Assembly: GCF_029457495.1 (NCBI RefSeq)
Contig: NZ_CP120361.1
Span: 4,170,001-4,234,000 of the forward strand
Origin: Chelativorans sp. AA-79
GTDB taxonomy: Bacteria; Pseudomonadota; Alphaproteobacteria; Rhizobiales; Rhizobiaceae
Direction of reading: 5' to 3'
DNA: 64,000 nt
Both the position numbers and the translations under genes were made by a program. Shown here piece by piece: positions 57,383-64,000 of this stretch (the stretch's first letter is position 1; every line of letters begins with the position of its first letter). The notes under the pieces are model-generated. The model did not search any database and was not told where the DNA came from. It saw only the letters and a program-made list of their open reading frames with translations.

Positions 57383-58129
57383 TCAGGAGGAGTCGCGCCA
57401 GTCGCCCGCGGCGGCCTGGATGACGGCGAGCGCAGCCACGGCGGCGGTGTCCGCCCTGAGAATCCGGGGACCGAGCGGGATCGGCACCACGAAGGGGAGC
57501 CCGCGGAGCATCCTGCGCTCGGCTTCCGAGAAGCCTCCTTCCGGCCCGACAAGCAGGCCGAGCTTTTCGCCGGCCAGCCCGGAGACCGCGGGCAGCGGGT
57601 TCTGGCCGGGCGCATCCTCGTCGCAATAGACGAGGCGCCGCCCTTCCTCCCAGCGCCCGAGAAGGGCCTCCAGCTTCACCGGCGCGCGGACTGTGGGAAC
57701 GGAGAGGATGCCGCATTGCTCGGCCGCCTCGATCACATTTGCTTGAAGCCGGTCGATCCCGAGCTTCGGCACCTGCGTGTGCTGGGTGATGACGGGCTGG
57801 AGGATGCCCGCCCCCATCTCCACCGCCTTCTGGACCAGGTAATCGAGTCGTCCTTGCTTCAGGGGTGCGAAACAGTAGAGAAGATCGGGTTCGGGCGTCT
57901 GTTCGCGCGTTTGCTCGCGAACGGAGAGTCGCGCGGATTTTTTCGAGATGTCCACGACCTCGGCGTGCCATTCGCCCTGCCGCCCATTGAAGAGGAGCAG
58001 GCGTGCACCTTCGCGCATGCGCAGCACATGGCCGAGATAATGCGCCTGTTCGCGCGTGGTCTCCAGCTCGGCTCCCGCCGAGAGATCGGCGGACAGGTAA
58101 AGCCGCTGCATTTTGTAGTTCGCCCGCAT
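57383..58129 (-). CDS. rsmE: 16S rRNA (uracil(1498)-N3)-methyltransferase
   Basis: A 248-residue SPOUT-fold methyltransferase with the knotted C-terminal segments [13 protein letters not shown] and [11 protein letters not shown]. It methylates U1498 of 16S rRNA. The start at 58129 ([12 protein letters not shown]) fits family length. Followed by gshA. Confidence 0.95.
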   Translation of the reverse strand: MRANYKMQRLYLSADLSAGAELETTREQAHYLGHVLRMREGARLLLFNGRQGEWHAEVVDISKKSARLSVREQTREQTPEPDLLYCFAPLKQGRLDYLVQKAVEMGAGILQPVITQHTQVPKLGIDRLQANVIEAAEQCGILSVPTVRAPVKLEALLGRWEEGRRLVYCDEDAPGQNPLPAVSGLAGEKLGLLVGPEGGFSEAERRMLRGLPFVVPIPLGPRILRADTAAVAALAVIQAAAGDWRDSS

Positions 58130-58160
58130 GGCCGCTTGATGCGCCGGCACTGCCCGGCGG

Positions 58161-58805
58161 TCAAGAGCCGGCGGAAGGATGCCAGACGGGCCGGTAGCCT
58201 TCCCGCAGGGCCGTCACGGTGGCGGGCGGCGTGAGGAGGGTGAAGGCCGCGCCGGCTTCCACAACGGTGCGGGCTTGCCGATAGCCATCGAAGCTCCACG
58301 GCAGAAGCCTGCCACAGCGCAGGGCGAAGCCTCGACCACTCGCTTCCACCATTGCCCCATCGGGAAGAGCCTGCACGTCCGCTTGCCGGAGCGGCATGGC
58401 GGGCGCGCCCGCGGCGCGGCGCTGCCAGTGGAGGATCGTATCCATGCCGGAAGCGGACAGATGCTCTCCGCCGTGCCCCTCCGCGAAAGCGCGGGCAAAG
58501 GCAAGCGCCGGCCTGCGCCGGCAATAGAAACAGGGGCGATGGCCGGCGGCCAGCGCCGTCACCTCGTCGAGGAAGAAGAGTTCGGTCCAGCCGGCGGTGC
58601 CGTGGCGGCTGTTGCGGCCCATGACCTCGCGGAGGCGCCCGCGGAAATCGCATTCGCAGATGATCCAGGCTTTGGTGGACCAGCGCCGCTTCAGAAGCGT
58701 CCGCGTATCCGGATCGTGAATGACGCCACGATTGCCGGTGAAGAGCCCGCGCGCGGCGACCGCCTCGATATCTCCAAACGGGGAAACGCGGTTTTGAAGG
58801 GGCAT
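58161..58805 (-). CDS. conserved protein of unknown function with possible metal cysteines
   Basis: A 214-residue cytoplasmic-looking protein. CECDFRGR near residue 50 and [10 protein letters not shown] near residue 93 give two cysteine pairs (CxC and CxxC) that could bind zinc or an Fe-S centre. An N-terminal [10 protein letters not shown] region and the LLTPPATV segment are further marks. I do not recognise the family with a name. The start at 58805 (MPLQNRVSP) is preferred over a frame to 58907. It lies 31 bases upstream of rsmE. Confidence 0.65.
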   Translation of the reverse strand: MPLQNRVSPFGDIEAVAARGLFTGNRGVIHDPDTRTLLKRRWSTKAWIICECDFRGRLREVMGRNSRHGTAGWTELFFLDEVTALAAGHRPCFYCRRRPALAFARAFAEGHGGEHLSASGMDTILHWQRRAAGAPAMPLRQADVQALPDGAMVEASGRGFALRCGRLLPWSFDGYRQARTVVEAGAAFTLLTPPATVTALREGYRPVWHPSAGS

Positions 58806-59009
58806 CTTCCAACTCCGCTGCAGAGGCGGGCAGGGAAGCACGGGCGCAGCCGCCGTCAACCCGATTTCCAACGCTTCCGGGAAGCGCTGCAAAAGAGCAA
58901 CATCCACAGGAAACCGTCATCAAGACGTAAGTCACCTATTGCAAGTTTGCGGGTGAAGGCTCATTTGGCGCGCCGAGCTTCATCCCGTCAACTTGCGGCT
59001 CCGAGGGGA

Positions 59010-59019
59010 ACCAATTGGT
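59010..59019. promoter_or_regulatory. ACCAATTGGT palindrome upstream of the small ORF
   Basis: A perfect 10-bp palindrome, flanked by GGA and AAC, lies 39 bases before the small ORF at 59058. It could be an operator. A 10-bp perfect palindrome by itself is weak evidence. Confidence 0.35.
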
Positions 59020-59057
59020 AACCCGGGGCCTTGTATGCTGGGCAGATCGGAAAAGAG

Positions 59058-59198
59058 ATGAGCCTGATGCGTGCTACGATCCTTTCACTGATGTTGCTGA
59101 CCGCGGTCATGGTGAGCGGAGCGGGCATTTATGCCGCCACCGCCTCGGGCGTCTATCATTCGACGGATGGCTACGGCATCAGCGATCTTACCCGCTAG
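59058..59198 (+). CDS. 46-residue single-pass membrane or exported small protein
   Basis: This short frame encodes M-S-L-M-R followed by a hydrophobic stretch (about residues 6-28) and a polar tail ending SDLTR. A GGAAAAGAG sequence precedes the ATG at 59058. The hydrophobic part could be a signal peptide (SGAGIYAA) or a membrane helix. Its 3' end overlaps the convergent metallophosphatase gene by 11 bases. No homologue is known to me. Confidence 0.5.
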   Translation: MSLMRATILSLMLLTAVMVSGAGIYAATASGVYHSTDGYGISDLTR

Positions 59199-59943
59199 GC
59201 TCCAGGACCACCTCCAAAAGCCGTTTCTTCTTCCCTTCGAACATCATGGCCGTCAGCCGGCCCGTCGACCAGGCGCCCGTATCCAGGTTCACCCGGTTCA
59301 GCATGATCTCGGGTTCAGGCATGGGCGTGTGGCCATGCACCACGAGTTTCGGATGCAAGGTAGGATCGTGGCGGAACCGCTCGCGGATCCAGATCAGATC
59401 CTCTGCCGATTGTGCCTCGAGCGGGACGCCGGGCCGGATGCCCGCATGGCAGAAGAAGAAGTCGCCGAAACTGGCGGAAAGCTTCAGGCCATGAAGGAAA
59501 TCGAGGTGCTCCCGCGGGATCGCTTCCATCAGTGCCGCATGGCCGCGCGACAACGCCTCGCTTGAGCCGAAATCGATCTCGACGCTGTAGGAACGAGCGG
59601 TGGCCTCCCCGCCGTTCCTCGCGAAAAGGCCCTCCGCCCGCGGCTGTGCCAGGAAGGCGAGAAAACCCAGGTCGTGGTTTCCCGCAAGCGCCGTGACGCG
59701 GGGATCATTCCTGACGGACTGGGAGAGGTGCTCGAGCACCTGGCGAGACGCGGGGCCACGGTCGACATAGTCCCCTAGATAGACGATACGCCAGTCCGCC
59801 GGCCGGTCCTCGATGATCTCGGCCATGATGCGGCTGTGCATCTCGGCCATCAGATCGTGCCGGCCGTGGATATCGCCCACGGCATAGATGCGCATGCCCT
59901 CGGGCGTCGCAGCGTCCCCGTAACGGATTCCCTCAGGCGCCAT
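59188..59943 (-). CDS. PPP-type metallophosphoesterase (serine/threonine phosphatase-like)
   Basis: A 251-residue phosphoesterase. Motifs GDIHGR, GDYVDRGP and GNHD of the PPP/ApaH-like superfamily and a later HGHTPM are present, so it should be an active metal-dependent phosphatase. The substrate could be a phosphoprotein or a dinucleotide. It starts at 59943, overlapping the lutC stop by 11 bases, so it is the last gene of the lut operon. A longer frame to 59982 is not used. Confidence 0.9.
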   Translation of the reverse strand: MAPEGIRYGDAATPEGMRIYAVGDIHGRHDLMAEMHSRIMAEIIEDRPADWRIVYLGDYVDRGPASRQVLEHLSQSVRNDPRVTALAGNHDLGFLAFLAQPRAEGLFARNGGEATARSYSVEIDFGSSEALSRGHAALMEAIPREHLDFLHGLKLSASFGDFFFCHAGIRPGVPLEAQSAEDLIWIRERFRHDPTLHPKLVVHGHTPMPEPEIMLNRVNLDTGAWSTGRLTAMMFEGKKKRLLEVVLEPSG

Positions 59944-60610
59944 CGACCACAACGAGATGCAGTGCGCGCGGCCCGTGCGCACCGAGCAAAAGCTTCTGCT
60001 CGATGTCGCCGGAACGAGAGGGACCCGTGATCAGGTTCACCGTGCGCGGCATCTTTCCCTTCCCGAATGTCTGCCGGATCCTGGAAAACACCGTTTCCAG
60101 GTCGCCAGCGATCTCCTTCGCGTCAATCACAACGATATGGTGCTCGGGGAGGAAATTCACAGTGGTCGGATTGGCTGCGCCGGATTGAAGCACCACCGTG
60201 CCGGTCTCAGCCACGCCGGCAATGGCATGGCTGACCCCCACCTCGTCCTCCGGGGCGGCATGTCCCGGCTTCACCTCCAGCGATTTCAGCGATTTCCACG
60301 GCATGGTCTGCAGGCGCTCGTCCGCCCCCATGCGGATGGAAGACGGAAGATTCCTGGAGCGCAGGTAGGCAGCCACGGCCTTCGGCACATCGGCCGGTTT
60401 CCTCACACGCTCGACGGTGGCGGAGACCTTCTGTGCCATATCGCAGAAGAGCGTTACGCGCTCCTTCTCGGGCAACTGCCCGCGCGCCGGCACCACGCCC
60501 ACCGGCGGATTGGCCAGCCGCTTCTTCACGGTCCTGCCCCGCGCGGAATCATCGGGAGGGACCCCGATCGCGGCGCGCACCTTGTTCAGGATCGCGTCGC
60601 GCGCGCTCAT
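59933..60610 (-). CDS. lutC: lactate utilization protein C (LUD domain)
   Basis: A 225-residue LUD-domain protein of the LutABC L-lactate oxidation complex. The MSARDAILNKV opening and the central EDEVGVSHAIAGVAETGT segment fit LutC. Start overlaps the lutB stop by 4 bases (ATGA), and the phosphatase follows. Acts with LutA and LutB in electron transfer from lactate. Confidence 0.92.
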   Translation of the reverse strand: MSARDAILNKVRAAIGVPPDDSARGRTVKKRLANPPVGVVPARGQLPEKERVTLFCDMAQKVSATVERVRKPADVPKAVAAYLRSRNLPSSIRMGADERLQTMPWKSLKSLEVKPGHAAPEDEVGVSHAIAGVAETGTVVLQSGAANPTTVNFLPEHHIVVIDAKEIAGDLETVFSRIRQTFGKGKMPRTVNLITGPSRSGDIEQKLLLGAHGPRALHLVVVDGA

Positions 60611-62043
60611 GCCTGCGCCCCCTGCTTCAGTGCATCGCGATCACGCCACTGCTGCATGAAGGTCCGGCCCTCCGGCGCCGGCAACTCGCGGTGCTTCGTC
60701 CAGCCGCCCGCAAGCGGCAGGTAATGGAAGCTGCCTTTCCCTCCCCTGGCGAGCGAGAGGATGGGAATGGCGAAGGAGGTTGCGAGCCGGTAGAGCCATG
60801 GGCGGCGCGCGAACATGGCCCATGCCCTGAGGCCGTAGCGCTGGGTGGCCGGGTTGAGGCCGCGGGAAAATTCGCGCTCGCGCCAGTGGCGCATCATCTT
60901 CGGCAGCGGAATGCGCATGGGACAGACGGATTCGCAGCGCCCGCAGAAGGTGGAGGCATTGGGCAGATGTCCCGCCTTGTCGACCCCCACCAGCGAGGGT
61001 GTCAGCACCGCGCCCATCGGCCCGGGATAAACCCAGCCATAGGCGTGCCCGCCAACCGCGTGGTAGACCGGGCAGTGGTTCATGCAGGCGCCGCAGCGGA
61101 TGCAGCGCAGCATGTCCTGGAACTCGGTGCCCAGCATGGAAGAGCGGCCATTGTCGAGCAGTACCACGTGGTACTCCTCCGGCCCGTCGGGATCGCCCGG
61201 CCGACGCGGGCCGGTGGAGACGGTCGTGTAGACGCTCATGTCCTGCCCCGTCGCCGAGCGGGCAAGCACGCGCAGGATCTGGCCGACATCCTCCAGCGTC
61301 GGCACCAGCTTCTCGATCGAGGCCACGACCACGTGCACGCGCGGCAGGATCTGTGTGAGGTCGCCATTGCCCTCGTTGGTGACGATGATGGAACTGCCTG
61401 TTTCCGCCACAAGGAAATTGGCGCCGGTGATGCCGACATCGGCCTGGAAATATTGCGAACGCAGTACACGCCTCGCCTCGCCCAGAAGCGACTCCGGCTC
61501 GGAAAGATCGCGCGCGTAAGGCAGATGGTTATGGACGCGACGGAAATCGGCCTCCACCTGCTCCTTCGTCAGGTGCACGGCCGGCGCGATGATATGGCTC
61601 GGATGCTCGCCGCGAAGCTGGATGATGTATTCGCCCAGATCCGTCTCGACCGGTCGAACGCCCTCCTTCTGGAGGAACTCGTTGAGGCCGATCTCCTCGG
61701 TGATCATGGATTTGCCCTTGGTCACCGTGCGGGCGCCGGCGGCGCGGCAGATATCGAGGATGATATCACGGGCGTCCGCCGCCGTCTCGGCCCAATGCAC
61801 GTGGCCTCCGGCCTTCTTCACCTTCTGCTCGTAGGCTTCGAGATAGAGGTCGAGATGCGCCAGCGTATGGTCCTTGATGGCGCGGGCGGAATCGCGCAGC
61901 GCATCGAACTCGGGCAGCGCGTCGACCGACCACTGCCGCTTGTCGATGAAGCCCGAGCGCACATGGCCGAGCGCCTTCTGCAACTGCACGTCCGTCAGCG
62001 CCTGACGCGCATTCTCCTTGAATGTCGGTGACGTGATCTGCAT
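60607..62043 (-). CDS. lutB: iron-sulfur lactate utilization protein B
   Basis: A 478-residue LUD plus ferredoxin-type protein. Two cysteine clusters, CIRCGACMNHCP and CGRCESVCP, bind 4Fe-4S centres. The start at 62043 overlaps the lutA stop by one base (TGATG). A longer frame to 62772 reads antisense to nothing useful and is dropped. Second enzyme of the operon. Confidence 0.95.
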   Translation of the reverse strand: MQITSPTFKENARQALTDVQLQKALGHVRSGFIDKRQWSVDALPEFDALRDSARAIKDHTLAHLDLYLEAYEQKVKKAGGHVHWAETAADARDIILDICRAAGARTVTKGKSMITEEIGLNEFLQKEGVRPVETDLGEYIIQLRGEHPSHIIAPAVHLTKEQVEADFRRVHNHLPYARDLSEPESLLGEARRVLRSQYFQADVGITGANFLVAETGSSIIVTNEGNGDLTQILPRVHVVVASIEKLVPTLEDVGQILRVLARSATGQDMSVYTTVSTGPRRPGDPDGPEEYHVVLLDNGRSSMLGTEFQDMLRCIRCGACMNHCPVYHAVGGHAYGWVYPGPMGAVLTPSLVGVDKAGHLPNASTFCGRCESVCPMRIPLPKMMRHWREREFSRGLNPATQRYGLRAWAMFARRPWLYRLATSFAIPILSLARGGKGSFHYLPLAGGWTKHRELPAPEGRTFMQQWRDRDALKQGAQA

Positions 62044-62837
62044 CAGCGCGTTCCCCTGCCGATCGCCGGGCCGTCGTCCATGCCGGCGAGCACCTCCGCC
62101 ACATGGCGCACCTTCACATCCGCGCCCTGGCGCTCGAGCTTGCCCGCCATGTTCATCAGGCAGCCGAGATCGCCGGCCAGCAGCGTCTCGGCGCCCGACG
62201 ACCTGACATTCGCCGTCTTCTCCTCGACGATCTTGTTGGAGATATCGGGATATTTCACGCAGAAAGTGCCGCCGAAGCCGCAGCAGACATCCGGATCCCT
62301 CATTTCCCTGAGTTTCAGCCCGGAGACGGAGGAAAGCAGCCGGCGCGGCTGCTCGCGGATATGGAGCTCGCGCAGGCCCGAACAGGAATCGTGATAGGTG
62401 ACGCTGCCCTTGTGCGCGGCCTTCACCTTCTCGACACCCATGACATCCACCAGGAAACTGACGAGCTCGTGGACCTTTGCCGAGAACGCCGCAGCGCGCG
62501 CCTCCCAATGCGCATCGCCCTTGAAAAGGCCGGGATAGTGCTTCTTCAGCATGCCGGTGCAGGAGCCGGAGGGCGCGACCACATAGTCGTATTCCTCGAA
62601 AGTCTCGATGGCATTCTTCGCGATGGCCATCGTATCGGCTCGGTCGCCAGAGTTGTAGGCCGGCTGGCCGCAGCAAGTCTGCGCCATCGGCACCTCCACA
62701 TCGCAGCCCGCATCCTCCAGAAGCTTCACCGAGGCGAAGCCGACGGTCGGCCGGAAGAGGTCGACCAGGCAAGTCACGAACAGCCCCACGCGGGGCTTCT
62801 TCTTCACGTCATCAGCCAATGCATCATCCTGTTTCAT
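62043..62837 (-). CDS. lutA: lactate utilization protein A (Cys-rich CCG domains)
   Basis: A 264-residue protein with two CCG domains (TCCGQPAYNSG and VCCGFGGTFCVKYP) that hold Fe-S clusters, as in LutA and the GlcF/HdrB proteins. The start at 62837 overlaps the regulator stop by 4 bases (ATGA). A longer frame to 62942 overlaps the regulator and is not used. Confidence 0.94.
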   Translation of the reverse strand: MKQDDALADDVKKKPRVGLFVTCLVDLFRPTVGFASVKLLEDAGCDVEVPMAQTCCGQPAYNSGDRADTMAIAKNAIETFEEYDYVVAPSGSCTGMLKKHYPGLFKGDAHWEARAAAFSAKVHELVSFLVDVMGVEKVKAAHKGSVTYHDSCSGLRELHIREQPRRLLSSVSGLKLREMRDPDVCCGFGGTFCVKYPDISNKIVEEKTANVRSSGAETLLAGDLGCLMNMAGKLERQGADVKVRHVAEVLAGMDDGPAIGRGTR

Positions 62838-63667
62838 GAACCGGCCGCCGCGGAGCGTTTTGTCCGGGAAGCCCGGGATTTCACCTGTTGGGCGCCGGCA
62901 TCGGAGCGGTGACGCAGGCGCAGCCCCGCGACACGTTCCCATTCACCGGTGCGCTCGGCCTCGGCACTCGCCTCCTGGACATAGGCGATATGGGCCACCG
63001 CCGCCGCCCTGGCAGCACCCGGATCGCCGTCGCGGATCGCCTCATAGATCGCCCCGTGCTGCGCGAGGAGTTCATCGCGCGCGCCCGGCAGGTGATAGAT
63101 GCGAGCGCGGCTGTAGAATACGCCTTCGGCCAGGAGCCGGTAGCAGGAGCGCAGCGTGTGAAGCAGCACGAAATTGTGTACGCACTCGCCGACCGCGTTG
63201 TGGAACTCGACGTCGATCTCCGCTTCGGCATCCGGATCGCCGGATGAGTGAACTTCCTTCATACGCGCGACGATACCGGAAAGCAGCGCCTTGTCGGCTT
63301 CCGTTGCCCGCCGCGCGGCCATTTCGGCCGCCACGGCCTCGATCTCGCGGCGGTATTCCAGATAATCGGCCGTGGCCTTGGGGTGGCTCGCGATCAGTTC
63401 GCGCATCGGCGCGGCGAACACCTCGCCCACGACATCGGCCACCTGCGTGCCCCCGCCCTGGCGAGTGACGAGCAGGCCGCGGGCCTCCAGCGCTTTCAGC
63501 GCGTCGCGCAGGATCGGCCGGGAGACCTCCATCTGGGCCGCCAATTCCCGCTCGCCGGGCAAACGGTCGCCATCGCGCAGCACGCCTTCGAGGATCAGCG
63601 CCTCGATCTGGCGTGTCACGGCGTCGGCCGTACGGGCATGCTCGATCCTGGAATAGATGGTGCTCAC
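62834..63667 (-). CDS. FadR/GntR-family transcriptional regulator (LldR-like)
   Basis: A 277-residue regulator. The N-terminal winged helix reads DGDRLPGERELAAQMEVSRP, typical of GntR, and the alpha-helical FCD-type effector domain follows (about residues 90-240) with conserved His and Asp residues for metal or carboxylate binding. It is the first gene of the regulator-lutA-lutB-lutC-phosphatase operon, overlaps lutA and is divergent from glcD, so it probably senses lactate, glycolate or a related acid. GTG start at 63667. Confidence 0.9.
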   Translation of the reverse strand: MSTIYSRIEHARTADAVTRQIEALILEGVLRDGDRLPGERELAAQMEVSRPILRDALKALEARGLLVTRQGGGTQVADVVGEVFAAPMRELIASHPKATADYLEYRREIEAVAAEMAARRATEADKALLSGIVARMKEVHSSGDPDAEAEIDVEFHNAVGECVHNFVLLHTLRSCYRLLAEGVFYSRARIYHLPGARDELLAQHGAIYEAIRDGDPGAARAAAVAHIAYVQEASAEAERTGEWERVAGLRLRHRSDAGAQQVKSRASRTKRSAAAGS

Positions 63668-63717
63668 GGGGCAGCGTCTTCGGGTTGGGCGGCTTTACTC
63701 TAGCGAGATTGACGTGC

Positions 63718-63740
63718 ACTGGTCAAATGTTTTAACCAGT
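63718..63740. promoter_or_regulatory. inverted repeat in the divergent lut/glcD promoter region
   Basis: ACTGGT (63718-63723) and ACCAGT (63735-63740) are exact inverted halves, TGGT/ACCA being the core of FadR-subfamily operators, though the spacing here (11 bases) is wider than usual. An overlapping TTGAC-n8-GTCAA repeat lies at about 63710-63727. Position between the regulator and glcD suits control of both transcripts. Confidence 0.6.
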
Positions 63741-63795
63741 TGGCCGGATGCGAGGCCAGTGCCTCGCCCATGAGCCTGATGAGAGGTTTCCCCCC

Positions 63796-64000
63796 GTGTC
63801 TGGACTGCACATGCCCAAGCCCGACGCCGCGACGCTGAAGAAGCGCGAAGAGATCGTCGCGGATATGCGCATCATCGTGCCGGGCGAAGGGGTCGTGGAA
63901 GCCGAGAGCGAGATGCGCGCTTTTGAGAGCGACGGGCTGACCGCCTATCGCCAGGTGCCGCTCGTGGTCGTGTTGCCGGAGACCGTGGCCCAGGTCTCGC
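63796..64000 (+). CDS. glcD: FAD-linked oxidase, glycolate oxidase subunit GlcD-like (5' part)
   Basis: The first 68 codons are visible before the window ends: the N-terminus with PKPDAATLKKRE, IIVPGEGVV, SDGLTAYRQVP and VVVLPETVAQVS is typical of GlcD/D-lactate dehydrogenase proteins, just before the FAD-binding PP-loop. Start is probably the GTG at 63796 with GAGAGG 9 bases upstream; an ATG at 63811 is in frame. Divergent from the regulator-lutABC operon. Confidence 0.9.
   Translation, partial: MSGLHMPKPDAATLKKREEIVADMRIIVPGEGVVEAESEMRAFESDGLTAYRQVPLVVVLPETVAQVS

Noticed and set aside
1..64000. tRNA, rRNA, CRISPR array, insertion sequence or prophage
   Set aside because: None recognised on reading both strands; no transposase or integrase among the real genes and no regularly spaced repeats. 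tRNAscan-SE or a CRISPR finder could overturn this.

Overview
The window is an ordinary high-GC chromosomal segment with no rRNA, tRNA, CRISPR array or insertion sequence that I can see. Gene content and order point to an alphaproteobacterium of the Hyphomicrobiales (Rhizobiales), probably Phyllobacteriaceae-like (Mesorhizobium, Chelativorans or Nitratireductor relatives). The reasons are a short-form hisG paired with hisZ, hisS next to hisZ-hisG, an rpmH-rnpA-yidC-engB-argB block, DUF2093 and DUF4170 genes, Kdo/lipid A genes in one operon, a MutL carrying an endonuclease motif, and rhizobial-type palindromic intergenic repeats. The genus is inference; no marker here fixes it.

Layout. 1-4.4 kb: a CUT1 sugar ABC transporter (binding protein, two permeases, ATPase; minus strand) behind a pair of mirrored LacI-type half operators. 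4.7-8.7 kb: pcaD-like lactonase and a TIGR01244 sulfurtransferase (plus), then kbl-tdh-dinB-like (minus). 8.8-12.9 kb: queF, mutL, DUF2093 and a membrane diguanylate cyclase (plus). 12.9-18.6 kb: one tightly packed minus-strand operon, pmbA, inositol-phosphatase-like, DUF4170, DUF374 acyltransferase, waaA, lpxK. 18.7-20.5 kb: a CPA2/Kef-type antiporter. 20.6-26.4 kb: rluB-type pseudouridine synthase, rsmD, two M16 proteases (one lacking its zinc motif) and a patatin-like protein (minus). 26.5-32.8 kb: tadA (plus), then TIGR01459 HAD, ribF, ileS and a lipoprotein (minus). 33-36.4 kb: hisS-hisZ-hisG (plus). 36.7-41 kb: rmuC (minus), then def, fmt, GNAT, truA (plus). 40.9-44.1 kb: dapD, DUF805, dapE and a membrane protein (minus).

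44.2-49.2 kb is the most accessory part: a LOG-family gene, an AT-rich (about 39% GC) exported orphan, a copper-handling pair (DUF2946 protein and a YcnI-PCuAC fusion), a small acidic protein, a pyrimidine nucleotidase and a second diguanylate cyclase. 49.3-55.7 kb is the argB/engB/yidC/rnpA/rpmH block, interrupted by an acetyltransferase, a Tat-exported MsrB and a Nudix protein. 55.9-58.8 kb: a conserved unknown gene, rsmE and gshA. 59-64 kb: a five-gene overlapping operon (FadR-type regulator, lutA, lutB, lutC, metallophosphatase) divergent from a partial glcD, forming a hydroxyacid (lactate/glycolate) oxidation locus.

I do not see an unmistakable new defence or mobile system. The best leads are the copper cassette next to an AT-rich orphan, a compositionally foreign patch inside hisS, the phosphatase coupled to lutABC, the paired operators and intercistronic hairpin of the sugar transporter, and several small or unknown genes.
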